From the NCBI GenBank assembly GCA_036263455.1, contig DATAGZ010000014.1, positions 20,508 through 84,507 on the forward strand: 64,000 bases of DNA. Direction: 5' to 3'. Below are positions 45,136-54,917 of this stretch, in pieces. The translations under genes were made by a program, and so were the position numbers. This stretch comes from DATAGZ01 sp036263455. Lineage in GTDB: Bacteria; Pseudomonadota; Alphaproteobacteria; Dongiales; Dongiaceae. Numbering within the stretch: the first letter of the stretch is position 1; every line of letters begins with the position of its first letter. The notes under the pieces were generated by a model. The model saw only the letters and a program-made list of their open reading frames with translations, was not told the DNA's origin and ran no database searches.

Positions 45136-46057
45136 TCTGTCGTTCCAGTACTGCACGTGCTGCCAGACAATCCCGCGCGATTTGATCGCGCAGTTCGGCC
45201 GGACCGGCGAAGGATCGCTCGGCGCGCAAAAAATCCACCATCGCAATGGATACTGTCTCACCATAAAGATCGCCAGCAAAATCGAAGAAATGCACCTCGA
45301 GCCGCTCCTGCTGGCCGGCGAAGGTGGGCCGCAGGCCAAGATTGGCGACGCCGGGAAGCATGTGATCGCCGCGCATACCGAATACCGCATACACGCCGAA
45401 GGTCGGCCGCACATACGCGCCTAATGCAACATTGGCGGTCGGAAAGCCAAGGGCGGTGCCGCGCCGCTCGCCTCGTTCCACCGTCCCGCTGATAGTCCAG
45501 AACCGACCGAGTTGGCGACGCGCGTCGGCAAGCGCGCCCTCGCGCAAGGCTCGCCGGATAAAGGTCGAGGAGAAGCCAATGCCTTTTTCATCGATCAGCT
45601 TGCTTTGAATGCTTATGTCGATTCCGTAGCGGTCGCATATGTCGCGGAGAAGGGTAGGCGTTCCCGCACGCTGCGCGCCGAAGTGAAAATCGTCCCCGAT
45701 GAACAGGGCCTTGGCGTTGAGCTGTTCGAACAGGACCCTCTCAACGAAATCCTGCGCGCTGGTCTCCGCCATGGCCTGATCGAACGGCGCCATGAAAGTG
45801 AGCGGCCATTTCCATGCGGTGAGCAGGCGGATCTTATCTGCGCGGCTGGTCAGGCGAAACGGTGTCGCGGGTTTTCCGAAAAATTCCCGCGGATGTGGCT
45901 CGAAGGTCAAGAGTGCTGGCGTCAGGCCGGTCCGGCTCGCTTTGCGCCGCGCCGATTCGAGCAAGGCGCGGTGGCCGCGGTGAAGACCGTCGAAATTACC
46001 GATGACCAGGGCCAGCGGTCCTGGCCGTTCCGGCGGAAAATCGGTGATAAGGCGCAT
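45125..46057 (-). CDS. ribF: Bifunctional riboflavin kinase/FAD synthetase RibF
   Basis: A 310-aa cytoplasmic enzyme making FMN and FAD from riboflavin. The N-terminal adenylyltransferase domain shows IGNFDGLHRGHRALL; the C-terminal kinase domain shows GTALGFPTANVAL and EVHFFDFAGDLYGE. ATG 46057 overlaps the stop of the LysE gene by 1 bp. ribF-ileS-lspA is a widely conserved order. Confidence 0.94.
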   Translation of the reverse strand: MRLITDFPPERPGPLALVIGNFDGLHRGHRALLESARRKASRTGLTPALLTFEPHPREFFGKPATPFRLTSRADKIRLLTAWKWPLTFMAPFDQAMAETSAQDFVERVLFEQLNAKALFIGDDFHFGAQRAGTPTLLRDICDRYGIDISIQSKLIDEKGIGFSSTFIRRALREGALADARRQLGRFWTISGTVERGERRGTALGFPTANVALGAYVRPTFGVYAVFGMRGDHMLPGVANLGLRPTFAGQQERLEVHFFDFAGDLYGETVSIAMVDFLRAERSFAGPAELRDQIARDCLAARAVLERQNGL

Positions 46058-46659
46058 CAGAGGGTAAAGAAGAAAGGTACGAGGGACAGAAGCAGCAGGC
46101 CGGCGATACCGATATTGAAGAATCGCAGGCGTCGCGGTGTGGAGAGCCATGACCGCACCAGGGTTCCAAAGCCGGTCCACACGATTGTCGAGCAGATACC
46201 GGTCAGGAAAAAGATGAAGACAATCAGTGCGAGCTGGAACTCGAATCGATCTGGCCCGGTATAGGCGCCGATCGCATTCACCCCCATGAACCAGGCCTTC
46301 GGGTTGACCCATTGGAAAGCGGCGGCCTGGAGGAAGGAAAGGGGTCTCTTGACCTCTTTTCCTTCGGTGGTCCCTGAAACGGCGATGGCCCAGGATAAGA
46401 AGATCATGTAGGCGATTCCCGCTATCTTGAGCACGGTCTGTAATGGTGGGAATGCCGCGAATATACGGCCAAGGCCGAGGCCGACCAGCGCCACGAGCAA
46501 CGGAAAGCCCAAGATGATTCCTGCCATATGCGGTACGCTGCGCCGGAAACCGAAAGTCGCGCCCGAAGAGGTCAGCATCAGATTGTTGGGGCCAGGCGTG
46601 ATCGAGGCGGAAAAAGCAAATAGGCTGATCGAAAGGATGAAGGGAAGGCTGAGATTCAT
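46057..46659 (-). CDS. LysE family amino-acid exporter
   Basis: A 200-aa protein with six TM helices and the family start ITPGPNNLMLTSSGATFG. FQWVNPKAWFM in the middle is also typical. It probably exports an amino acid or homoserine-lactone-like compound; the substrate cannot be read. ATG 46659 is used; it is the first gene of the leftward operon leading to ribF and ileS. Confidence 0.88.
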   Translation of the reverse strand: MNLSLPFILSISLFAFSASITPGPNNLMLTSSGATFGFRRSVPHMAGIILGFPLLVALVGLGLGRIFAAFPPLQTVLKIAGIAYMIFLSWAIAVSGTTEGKEVKRPLSFLQAAAFQWVNPKAWFMGVNAIGAYTGPDRFEFQLALIVFIFFLTGICSTIVWTGFGTLVRSWLSTPRRLRFFNIGIAGLLLLSLVPFFFTL

Positions 46660-46883
46660 ATTTCTTTCATGTTCTCTCGCGGGGTCAAGTCCGCGTGAAA
46701 CCCGTGATTTTGCTTGCTCTGTCCGCGCCGGGACTATAAGCAGGGAAATCCCTCTCCGCAAGCCCGGCAGGCTTGGCGCTGCCGCGTGATGGCGGCCACA
46801 GCGCGGACGGTCAAGCCTGGCCGTCGGCGCAAGATGAGTCTAGAGAGGGCGGCAATCGCAAAAGGCGCGAGCGAGGAGAAGTC

Positions 46884-47909
46884 ATGGGTGACAATACAAT
46901 GAGACGGATCAACCTGGCCCTGCAAGGCGGAGGTGCTCACGGCGCCTTCACCTGGGGTGTCCTGGACCGCATTCTCGAGGACGAGCGGATCGAAATCGAT
47001 GGTATCAGCGCGACCTCGGCAGGCGCCATGAACGCGTCGGTCCTGACCTATGGCTATGTCGAAGGAGGACGCCAGGGTGCCCGCCAGGCTCTGACGAATT
47101 TCTGGCGACGTATCTCCCATTCGGCCGCCATGTCGCCCTTTCAGGCGAGTTACTGGGACAAGGTGATTGGCAACAAGAGCCTGGAAAACTCGCCGAGCTT
47201 CATGTGGCTCGATTTCGTGACGCGCGTACTGTCTCCCTACCAGCTCAACCCAATGAATTGGAATCCTCTGCGCGAGGTCCTCAACCAATCCGTCGATTTC
47301 GAGATCCTCAAGACCAAGAATCTTCCCATCAAGCTGTTCCTGTCGGCGACCAATGTGCGGACGGGAAAAATCAAGGTGTTCGAGAACCACGAATTCTCCG
47401 CCGACGCGGTGCTGGCTTCGGGCTGCCTGCCCTTCCTGTTTCAGGCGGTGGAGATCGAAGGCGAATATTATTGGGACGGCGGCTATATGGGTAATCCTGC
47501 AATCTTCCCGCTGATCTATAATTGTGAATCGACCGATGTGGTGATCATCCATATCAATCCGCTCTATCGCGAGGAAATTCCCGTGACGGCAGGTGAGATC
47601 ATGAACCGCATCAACGAAATCAGCTTCAATTCTTCCTTGATGCGAGAGATGCGCGCCATCAATTTCGTGACCAAGCTGATCGACGAGAAGAAGCTCGCCG
47701 AGAACGGCATGCGCCGCATGCACATCCACTCCATCTCCGCCGAGGAGGTCATGCGCAGTCATTCCGTCCTTTCCAAGCTCAATGCCGATTGGGATTTCCT
47801 GCTCGATCTCTTCGAGACGGGGCGGACGCATGCCGATGCCTGGATCGAAAAGAATTTCACGGCGCTCGGCAAGGAATCGACCGTGGATATCGGTGGAATC
47901 TACCTCTAG
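46884..47909 (+). CDS. Patatin-like phospholipase/esterase
   Basis: A 341-aa cytoplasmic hydrolase with the oxyanion loop LQGGGAHGAF (residues 13-22), nucleophile Ser45 in SATSAGAMN (A-x-S-x-G instead of G-x-S-x-G) and catalytic Asp198 in WDGGYMG. GAGGAGAA precedes ATG 46884. An acetoacetate decarboxylase gene follows after 11 bp. Patatin relatives take part in lipid turnover and in poly-hydroxybutyrate breakdown, which would fit the neighbour. Confidence 0.9.
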   Translation: MGDNTMRRINLALQGGGAHGAFTWGVLDRILEDERIEIDGISATSAGAMNASVLTYGYVEGGRQGARQALTNFWRRISHSAAMSPFQASYWDKVIGNKSLENSPSFMWLDFVTRVLSPYQLNPMNWNPLREVLNQSVDFEILKTKNLPIKLFLSATNVRTGKIKVFENHEFSADAVLASGCLPFLFQAVEIEGEYYWDGGYMGNPAIFPLIYNCESTDVVIIHINPLYREEIPVTAGEIMNRINEISFNSSLMREMRAINFVTKLIDEKKLAENGMRRMHIHSISAEEVMRSHSVLSKLNADWDFLLDLFETGRTHADAWIEKNFTALGKESTVDIGGIYL

Positions 47910-47920
47910 ACAGGGACAAC

Positions 47921-48667
47921 ATGAATCGCGACGACATTCTTTCGCTGCCCTCCATGCCGGCGGCAAGCCCTTCCTATCCGCGTGGACCATTCCGGTTCGT
48001 TGATCGCGAGTATTTCATCGTGGCTTATGAAACCGACGGTGACGCGCTGCGCCAAGCGGTGCCCGAGCCGCTGGTTCCAGATCCGCAGGCGGTGGTCTAT
48101 TACGAATGGATCCGCATGCCGGATTCGTCTGGGTTTGGCGATTACACCGAATCCGGAGTGGTTATCCCCTGCACCTATAAGGGCGAGCCGTGCAATTTCG
48201 TCGCGCAGATGTATCTCGACGACGATCCGCCGATTGCGGCCGGCCGGGAAATCTGGGGGTTTCCCAAGAAGTACGCCCACCCGGCCCTCAAGGTGAATAG
48301 CGACACGCTGACCGGTACGCTGGATTATGCCGGCGAGCGGGTAGCGATGGGGAGCATGGTCTACAAGCATGAGAGTATGGCGCGCGATCTCGACAAGACC
48401 CTGGCGTCACTGACCAAGCTGCAGGTCAATCTCAAGCTCATCCCCGATGTCGATGGTCGACCGGCGATCGCCCAGCTGGTGGCTTATAACCTTACCGACA
48501 TCACCGTGAAGGGCTCCTGGACAGGGGCGGCTCGCCTGCAGCTGATTCCCCATGTCAATGCGCCCGTGGCCGACTTTCCCGTGCGGCGCATTATCGGCGG
48601 AAGGCATTTCGTGGCGGATCTTTCCCTGCCTTATGGCCGGGTCCTGCACGATTATCTGAGCGAATAG
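47921..48667 (+). CDS. adc: Acetoacetate decarboxylase
   Basis: A 248-aa enzyme converting acetoacetate to acetone and CO2. The Schiff-base lysine is Lys116 in GREIWGFPKKYAHP, with the neighbouring Lys117 that lowers its pKa. Glu residues in the active site (REIWG region) are kept. ATG 47921 begins 11 bp after the patatin gene, so the two are one operon; together they suggest handling of ketone bodies or PHB-derived acetoacetate. A 3-hydroxybutyrate dehydrogenase, a common third member, is absent. Confidence 0.92.
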   Translation: MNRDDILSLPSMPAASPSYPRGPFRFVDREYFIVAYETDGDALRQAVPEPLVPDPQAVVYYEWIRMPDSSGFGDYTESGVVIPCTYKGEPCNFVAQMYLDDDPPIAAGREIWGFPKKYAHPALKVNSDTLTGTLDYAGERVAMGSMVYKHESMARDLDKTLASLTKLQVNLKLIPDVDGRPAIAQLVAYNLTDITVKGSWTGAARLQLIPHVNAPVADFPVRRIIGGRHFVADLSLPYGRVLHDYLSE

Positions 48668-48708
48668 AAGCGTTAGAGGAAGCCTAGCCCTGGGAGGCAG
48701 CGGCTATT

Positions 48709-49743
48709 CTATTCGTCAGCGCCGTTGGTATCGGCAGGCGGTTCCTCGCCCTGATCGCTGGTGGCGGTGGGCCGCGCCTGGGGGAGGGCCCGTAGGCTCC
48801 CCCGGTTAAGGGCAATGTCCCGGCGCACGAAACCGACGGCGCCCAGCGGCGCCAGGTTCACGCCATCGACCGTGATATCGAGCCCGCCGGCATTGCCGGT
48901 GGTCATGACGAGCTTCTCTTGTTCGGGCACGACGAAATCTTCGCCTTTACGAAGCACGCGCGAAAAGATGTCCTTGCCGTCGCCGCCGCGAATCTGCACC
49001 CAGCTATCGAGCCGCGCATGCAACACGATACCTGTTCGGCTAGCTGGCGGGGGAGCCGCCACTGTCGCGGCTGGGGCAGCAGATGGCTCTGCGGGTGCTG
49101 GTGCTGCTGGTGGAGGGGTGGCCGCGACTGGTTGCTGGACAGCGGCTGGCGACGGCGTCACCCCGGGAGTCTCCGCTTGCGAGGGTGGAGCTGCCGGAAC
49201 GGCCGCCGCCGTCGAAGCGGTCAAACCCGAGGAAGGTGGGGCTGCATCTTTCGTCTGGGATGAAGGGGCTGGCGCCTGGGCCGAGGGCTGGGCAAGCATT
49301 TCGGCTGGGACCGGTTCGACATGGGCGAGCGCGGCGACTCGATGCGTATGGGCTTTCCAGTAGGACCAGCCGCCATAAACACCGCCGATCAAGAGCAGGC
49401 AAAGCAACAGAAGAACCAGACTCGGCGATTTTCCCTGGATAGCTTGCAAGGGAAAGACCAGCCGGTTGGCGCGGGAACGGTTAGCGATTTCCTGTCGATA
49501 GTCACCGACAATCCGAGCGCCATCGAGACCGAGATAATCTGCGTAGGAGCGCACGAAGCCGATCGTATAGGCGATACCGGGCAGTTCGCCGAGCCGGCCC
49601 GCCTCGATCGCGCGCAGATAAGGGGCGCGAATTCGCAAATGGTCTGAGACATTTTCAATGGTCTGGCCAAGCTGTTCACGCCGTTGACGCAAGAGCGTAC
49701 CGACCGCGGAAGTGCCGTTATCTAAGGAAGAACTATCGTCCAT
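48709..49743 (-). CDS. RodZ-like protein: HTH_25, TM helix, DUF4115
   Basis: A 344-aa bitopic protein: N-terminal Xre-type helix-turn-helix (13-80, VSDHLRIRAPYLRAIEAGR), TM helix 108-129, a long Pro/Ala/Gln linker (about 145-240) and a periplasmic DUF4115 domain (about 245-315, HARLDSWVQIRGGDG). The layout is that of RodZ, which connects MreB to the Rod complex, although the linker is longer than usual. The gene lies away from the mre operon of this window, in front of the lysC unit. Confidence 0.85.
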   Translation of the reverse strand: MDDSSSLDNGTSAVGTLLRQRREQLGQTIENVSDHLRIRAPYLRAIEAGRLGELPGIAYTIGFVRSYADYLGLDGARIVGDYRQEIANRSRANRLVFPLQAIQGKSPSLVLLLLCLLLIGGVYGGWSYWKAHTHRVAALAHVEPVPAEMLAQPSAQAPAPSSQTKDAAPPSSGLTASTAAAVPAAPPSQAETPGVTPSPAAVQQPVAATPPPAAPAPAEPSAAPAATVAAPPPASRTGIVLHARLDSWVQIRGGDGKDIFSRVLRKGEDFVVPEQEKLVMTTGNAGGLDITVDGVNLAPLGAVGFVRRDIALNRGSLRALPQARPTATSDQGEEPPADTNGADE

Positions 49744-49770
49744 TTGCCCATGGTTGCCCGAATTAACGGC

Positions 49771-50814
49771 TTACGCAATAGCGGATTTCGCGGGAACAGT
49801 CCGGCGCGCGGCGAGAATTGACACGGTTTCATTCACCAGTTCGTCGATAATTTCCTGAGCAGATTGTTCTTTTACGACCATCCCTACACTCTGACCGGCC
49901 ATGAGCGAACCATGCTCGATGTCTCCTTCGATGACCGCGCGCCGCAACGAACCCGCCCAGAAATGCTCGATGGCAAGCTGGGCTTCCTTTTGCTCCATGG
50001 TTCCGTTTTGGAAAAGCGTGATGAGCTCGCGCTGGCGTTCGGCAAAGGCTCTGGTCGCTTGGTTGGCGAGCGCCCGAACCGGGATTACCGGAAAGCGAGG
50101 GTCGAGCTGCACCGAGAGTACCGCATCGCGTGCCTGGGCGCGAAGAAAGGCGAGTTTGAAGCGGGGGTGCGCAATCGATTCATGGGCGCACACGAATCTT
50201 GTGCCCAACTGGCACCCCGCGGCGTCCATATCGAGATAGGCCAGAATGCCACGCCCGCTACCGATCCCACCCGCGACAAACACCGGTACGTCGCGAATGA
50301 CGGGGAGGATTTCTTGGGCGAGCACGCTCGTCGCGACCGGCCCGACATGGCCACCAGCTTCCATCCCTTCGATAATAATCGCATCCGCGCCCATACGAAC
50401 GAGCTTGCGCGCGATGCCCGCCGAGGGGGCAAAGCACAATACCTTGATATTGCCGTCCTTGAGCCGGCGGATGGCCGGGGCCGGCGGCAGCCCGCCCGCT
50501 AGAACCACATAACCGACTCGTCCATCGAGGCAGGCTTCGATCAGTCGGTCGAGCTCGGGATGCATCACGATGAGATTGACGCCGAAGGGCGCGGCGGTGA
50601 GGGCCTGCGTGGCGGCGATTTCCTCGGCAAGCAGGGTAGGTGTCATCGCGCCGCAGGCGAGCACGCCAAAGCCGCCGGCATTTGAAATGGCGGATACCAG
50701 ATGACGTTCGGACACCCAGGTCATTGCGCCGCCCATGATGGCGTGGCGAACGTTCAAAAAACGCGCGCCCTTCTGCCAGAGCCGCGCGAGCTCCTGTCGC
50801 GCCTCTCCCGTCAT
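49771..50814 (-). CDS. Nitronate monooxygenase (2-nitropropane dioxygenase) family flavoprotein
   Basis: A 347-aa FMN-dependent TIM barrel. IMGGAMTWVSERHLVSAISNAGGFG at the start is family-typical (split here over residues 26-50). IIIEGMEAGGHVG carries the catalytic His and VAGGIGSG binds FMN phosphate. It oxidises alkyl nitronates or related compounds. ATG 50814 overlaps the lysC stop (ATGA), so it is expressed with aspartokinase; the metabolic link is unknown. Confidence 0.88.
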   Translation of the reverse strand: MTGEARQELARLWQKGARFLNVRHAIMGGAMTWVSERHLVSAISNAGGFGVLACGAMTPTLLAEEIAATQALTAAPFGVNLIVMHPELDRLIEACLDGRVGYVVLAGGLPPAPAIRRLKDGNIKVLCFAPSAGIARKLVRMGADAIIIEGMEAGGHVGPVATSVLAQEILPVIRDVPVFVAGGIGSGRGILAYLDMDAAGCQLGTRFVCAHESIAHPRFKLAFLRAQARDAVLSVQLDPRFPVIPVRALANQATRAFAERQRELITLFQNGTMEQKEAQLAIEHFWAGSLRRAVIEGDIEHGSLMAGQSVGMVVKEQSAQEIIDELVNETVSILAARRTVPAKSAIA

Positions 50815-52052
50815 GCGGAAGAATCCAAGCCGTAAGCGGTATGGAGCGCGCGCACCGCGAGTTCGGTATAATCTTCAGCCAGCAGGACGCTGATCTTGAT
50901 CTCAGACGTCGAGATAACTTGGATATTGATATTCTTTTCGGCAAGCGCCTGGAACATCCGCTGCGCGATGCCTGCGTGCGAACGCATGCCTACGCCAATC
51001 ACGGATATCTTGACAACATTGGCATCCGAGGTCAGCGAGCGGAATTGCAAATCATGCTTGCGCGTATTCAGCACTTCCACCGCGCGAGTGAGGTCGGCCT
51101 TGGTGACCGTGAATGTCAGATCGGTCGCCTTCCCACCGAGCGAAACGTTCTGAACGATCATGTCGACATTGATATTCGCCTCGGTCAGGGGTCCGAAGAT
51201 CGCCGCGGCCACGCCTGGCCGGTCCGGCACGTGCTCGAGGGTGATTTTTGCCTCGTCCCGGCTATAGGCGATGCCGCTCACCAGTTCCTGTTCCATCATC
51301 GCGTCCTCTTTTATCACGAATGTCCCGGGCCGGTCCTCAAAACTCGACAGGACTTGCAACGGCATGCCATGCTTCATGGCCATTTCGACCGACCGGATCT
51401 GGAGAACCTTGGCGCCGAGCGACGCCATTTCCAGCATTTCCTCATAGGTGATGCGCTCGATCTTGCGCGCTTTCTGGACGATGCGCGGATCCGTCGTATA
51501 GACGCCGTCCACATCGGTGAAAATATCGCACCGGTCGGCCTGGAGCGCCACCGCCATGGCAACCGCCGAGGTATCTCCTCCTCCCCGGCCGAGCGTGGTG
51601 ATGCGGTTATCCGCACCGACTCCTTGAAAGCCGGCAACGACCGGCACTTGCCCCTGTGCGATACGCTCCTCGAGCAGGGTCGTATCGATCTTGAGAATGC
51701 GGGCTTTGCCGTGGACGTTGTCCGTGTGGACGCCGATCTGCCATCCCAGCCACGAGCGCGCTTCGATTCCACGCTTCTGCAAGGCCATCGCGAGCAAGCC
51801 TGCGCTGACCTGTTCTCCCGAGGCGACAACCGTGTCGTATTCCCTCGCATCATATAGCGGAGCAATGTCACTGCACCAGGCGACCAGTTGATTGGTAGCG
51901 CCGGCCATGGCCGAAACCGTGACAATGATTTCATGGCCCGCATCAACTTCGCGCTTTACCCGATCCGCGACGTTCTCGATCCGCTCGATACTCGCTACCG
52001 ACGTGCCGCCGAATTTCATGACGAGGCGCTTCTTTTTAAGGCTGGATTCCAC
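50811..52052 (-). CDS. lysC: Aspartokinase LysC
   Basis: A protein of about 413 aa that phosphorylates aspartate, the first step to lysine, threonine and methionine. The kinase domain has KFGGTSVAS near the start, VAGFQGV and TLGRGGGDTSAVAMA; two ACT domains in the last 150 residues bind the feedback inhibitor. GTG at 52052 is preferred because GGAG lies 5 nt before it; ATG 52019 and ATG 52100 are alternatives. Divergent from ubiG, with 79 bp between the starts. Confidence 0.92.
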   Translation of the reverse strand: MESSLKKKRLVMKFGGTSVASIERIENVADRVKREVDAGHEIIVTVSAMAGATNQLVAWCSDIAPLYDAREYDTVVASGEQVSAGLLAMALQKRGIEARSWLGWQIGVHTDNVHGKARILKIDTTLLEERIAQGQVPVVAGFQGVGADNRITTLGRGGGDTSAVAMAVALQADRCDIFTDVDGVYTTDPRIVQKARKIERITYEEMLEMASLGAKVLQIRSVEMAMKHGMPLQVLSSFEDRPGTFVIKEDAMMEQELVSGIAYSRDEAKITLEHVPDRPGVAAAIFGPLTEANINVDMIVQNVSLGGKATDLTFTVTKADLTRAVEVLNTRKHDLQFRSLTSDANVVKISVIGVGMRSHAGIAQRMFQALAEKNINIQVISTSEIKISVLLAEDYTELAVRALHTAYGLDSSA

Positions 52053-52131
52053 GCGCGCTCCAACGACGTATTGCTTCTCCAATGAGAGGCGATTATCCAT
52101 AGCCAAGGCGGTCATAGGTGGCAAGGCTAAG

Positions 52132-52905
52132 ATGATACGGGGCAGCGATCACATTCCCTCGGGGTCGGCCGACCCCAGGGAAATCGAAAAGTTCTCGGCG
52201 CTGGCGGAGACCTGGTGGGACCAGAATGGACCGATGCGGCCGCTCCATCGCTTGAACCCGGTTCGGATCGCCTACATCCGCGACCGGATCATGCGCGCAC
52301 ACGGCCGCACGAACTATTCGGACCGGCCACTCGCGGGCCTCGACCTTCTCGATGTGGGGTGTGGAGGCGGACTTCTGAGCGAGCCCATGGCGCGGTTGGG
52401 AGCGCGTGTCACGGGCATCGACGCGAGCGAGCGCAACATCCAGATCGCCCGGCTTCATGCCGAACAAGCAGGAGTGCCGGTGATCTATCGCGCCGGCACG
52501 CTCGAAAGCATGGAAACAGATATGCTGTATGACGTGATACTCGCCATGGAGATCGTCGAGCATATTGCCGATCTCGATGTTTTTTTCGACGCACTGGCGG
52601 CGCGGCTCAAGCCAGGCGGCCTGCTATTCCTGGCGACTTTGAACCGAACGGTCCGCAGCTTCGCACTCGCCATCGTCGGGGCCGAGTATGTATTGCGCTG
52701 GTTGCCGCGCGGCACCCACGACTGGAAAAAATTCCTGCGGCCTTCCGAGATTGTTCGGTATCTTCGCCCCCGCTATTTGATTTTTCAGGAGATGAGCGGG
52801 ATACGCTATCGGCCACTTGCGGATCGCTGGGAGCTGTCCGCCGATTGTGCGGTCAATTACATTTTAGTTGCCAAGGCCCCAACCCAGGGCAGCCAGGGCT
52901 CATAG
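52132..52905 (+). CDS. ubiG: Ubiquinone biosynthesis O-methyltransferase UbiG
   Basis: A 257-aa SAM-dependent enzyme that makes both O-methylations of ubiquinone. Typical start SADPREIEKFSALAETWWD, SAM motif LLDVGCGGGLLSEPMA, and the membrane-binding stretch RTVRSFALAIVGAEYVLRWLP cut here at its ends. ATG 52132 has AAGG upstream. Divergent lysC and ubiG are a common alphaproteobacterial pair. It converges with dnaA. Confidence 0.93.
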   Translation: MIRGSDHIPSGSADPREIEKFSALAETWWDQNGPMRPLHRLNPVRIAYIRDRIMRAHGRTNYSDRPLAGLDLLDVGCGGGLLSEPMARLGARVTGIDASERNIQIARLHAEQAGVPVIYRAGTLESMETDMLYDVILAMEIVEHIADLDVFFDALAARLKPGGLLFLATLNRTVRSFALAIVGAEYVLRWLPRGTHDWKKFLRPSEIVRYLRPRYLIFQEMSGIRYRPLADRWELSADCAVNYILVAKAPTQGSQGS

Positions 52906-52939
52906 CAATAGCACGTTGCAGTGATTCCTTGGCTAAAGT

Positions 52940-54328
52940 TTAGCCCTGCAATCTGTGGCGCAGCAGATCGACATCCTCGGCAATCGACGTATCGGTCGTG
53001 CACAATTCTTCGATTTTACGGACGGCATGCATGACTGTCGTGTGGTCGCGTCCGCCAAATTTTCGTCCGATATCGGGGAGGGAAAGCGTGGTCAAATGCT
53101 TCGCCAGAAACATGGCGATCTGGCGCGGCCGAGCCACCTGGCGTGCACGGCGTGGCGATTGCATGTCGGAGAGTTTGATATTGAAATGATCGGCGACACG
53201 CCGCTGAATCTCTTCGACCGTCATGCGCCGGTCGCTGGCCCGCAGCAAATCCTTGAGCAACTCCTGCGTGGCCTCGAGCGTTACCGGTCGTCCCACCAGG
53301 GTGGCATGCGCGATCAGCCGGGTGAGCGCACCCTCGAGCTCGCGAATGTTCGAGGAGATACGGTGGGCGAGAAACTCGAGCACCTTGGCGGGCACTTCGA
53401 TCCCCGACTGCTCGGCGCGCGTCTGGAGAATTCCCATGCGCAGCTCATAAGTGGTGGGGTGAATGTCCGCCACCAGGCCCCAGCCCAGGCGCGAGCGCAT
53501 TCTTTCCTCTAGCCCTTCCAGATCGGAGGGCGATTTATCCGCCGAGAGGACGATCTGGTGATTCTGGTCGGCCAGCGCATTGAAGGTATGGAAGAACTCT
53601 TCCTGCGTCGATTCCTTGCCGATGATGAACTGAACGTCGTCCACCATCAGCACATCGACCGAGCGGAATAATTCCTTGAACGTCACCGTGCTCTTATCGC
53701 GCAGAGCGCGGATGAACTGGTACATGAACTTTTCGGCCGACAAATAGATGACCCGCTTGCGCGGCTGGCGCTGGCGGATATGCCAGGCGATGGCATGCAT
53801 GAGGTGGGTCTTGCCCAGGCCGACCCCGCCATAAAGAAATAAAGGATTGAAGGGAACCTGCTCGGATTCGGCGACCTTGAGTGCTGCCGCATAGGCAAGC
53901 TCGTTCGATTTTCCCACCACGAAATTATCGAAGGTAAGTCGAGGATCAAGCGGCGCGTTGATCTCGGCCAACTGACCCCAATTGCCGGCGGGCTTGACCT
54001 CGATCTTGCTTGGGGACGCGACCGCGTCCTCGCCAGTTTCCGGCGCGGGCGGCTGGCTGTGGTCCACAATGACGTCCACTGCCTGGATTTCCGGGTTCTC
54101 GTTCGTCCAGTATTGGCGAAGCCGGTCGAGATAATGGGTAGTTACCCAATCGCGCATGAAACGTGAAGGGACGGCGATATGCAGATCGGCGCCTCGCCGA
54201 CCCGCAAGGGTCATTGGCTGCAACCAGGAGCGAAAGGTCGCTTCGCCGAATTCATTGCGCAAACGCGAACGGACGCGCGCCCATTGCGCGTTCAGCTGGG
54301 AATCGCCCTGCTGGATAACCTGCGCCAT
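52940..54328 (-). CDS. dnaA: Chromosomal replication initiator DnaA
   Basis: A 462-aa AAA+ protein that opens the origin. Domain I covers residues 10-90 (FRSWLQPMTL). The AAA+ domain has P-loop GGVGLGKT at 167-174 and the Walker B region VDVLMVDDVQF. Domain IV at the end binds DnaA boxes (RQIAMFLAKHLT, GGRDHTTVMHAV). ATG 54328 is chosen because it lies 5 bp after the stop of the rhodanese gene with AGGAA upstream; ATG 54349 or 54370 would overlap that gene. No DnaA-box cluster is seen next to it, so the origin is elsewhere. Confidence 0.94.
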   Translation of the reverse strand: MAQVIQQGDSQLNAQWARVRSRLRNEFGEATFRSWLQPMTLAGRRGADLHIAVPSRFMRDWVTTHYLDRLRQYWTNENPEIQAVDVIVDHSQPPAPETGEDAVASPSKIEVKPAGNWGQLAEINAPLDPRLTFDNFVVGKSNELAYAAALKVAESEQVPFNPLFLYGGVGLGKTHLMHAIAWHIRQRQPRKRVIYLSAEKFMYQFIRALRDKSTVTFKELFRSVDVLMVDDVQFIIGKESTQEEFFHTFNALADQNHQIVLSADKSPSDLEGLEERMRSRLGWGLVADIHPTTYELRMGILQTRAEQSGIEVPAKVLEFLAHRISSNIRELEGALTRLIAHATLVGRPVTLEATQELLKDLLRASDRRMTVEEIQRRVADHFNIKLSDMQSPRRARQVARPRQIAMFLAKHLTTLSLPDIGRKFGGRDHTTVMHAVRKIEELCTTDTSIAEDVDLLRHRLQG

Positions 54329-54333
54329 CGCTT

Positions 54334-54753
54334 CTATTCCTGTACCCATGGCAACCCGCTGACCTTCCATCCGCTACGTTGGCCGCGATGGCCCTGTTCA
54401 TCGCGGTCTCCCTCAAAACCCTGGCGGATATTGTAACATCGGCGATATCCGGAGGCGGTCAGCGCCGCGGCTGCGGCGGCGGAGCGCCCCCCCGACCGGC
54501 ACAGGAAAAGCAGCGGCCGATCCTGATTGTCACCCGCGACGCGTCCAACCTTCTCGGAGAAATCCGCATCAACCTGCATGGTGGGAAAGACTTGCCAGGA
54601 AATGAAATGCGCCTCCTTGTTGAGCGCGCGTAAGTCGGGAACGCCAACGAACCGCCATTCTGGCAATGTGCGCACATCGATAAGCAATGCGTCTTCCTCG
54701 GCGATCATGTGCCAGGCCTGTGCCGCATCGATATCGCCTGCATATTCCATCAT
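54334..54753 (-). CDS. Rhodanese-like domain protein
   Basis: A 139-aa single-domain sulfurtransferase with catalytic Cys85 in LFLCRSGGRSAAAA and DVRTLPEW near the start. It lies 5 bp before dnaA on the same strand, and the dnaA ribosome site is within its coding end, so dnaA is translated from the same message. This is notable because dnaA control in this organism would then depend on the rhodanese promoter. Substrate unknown. Confidence 0.87.
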   Translation of the reverse strand: MMEYAGDIDAAQAWHMIAEEDALLIDVRTLPEWRFVGVPDLRALNKEAHFISWQVFPTMQVDADFSEKVGRVAGDNQDRPLLFLCRSGGRSAAAAAALTASGYRRCYNIRQGFEGDRDEQGHRGQRSGWKVSGLPWVQE

Positions 54754-54917
54754 TTCTTGTCTTCCCCGTTCGGAATGGCGTCCATTCCGGTACAAATCAA
54801 CGAATTGAGTTCGGTTATTCCCGCGCCCCCAAGATCGTGTCGCTATCCTAAACAATCTTACTTAAGCTCTTGATATGCATAGCAAAAACAACATTGTTTG
54901 CGGTGGCGATCAGCGGA

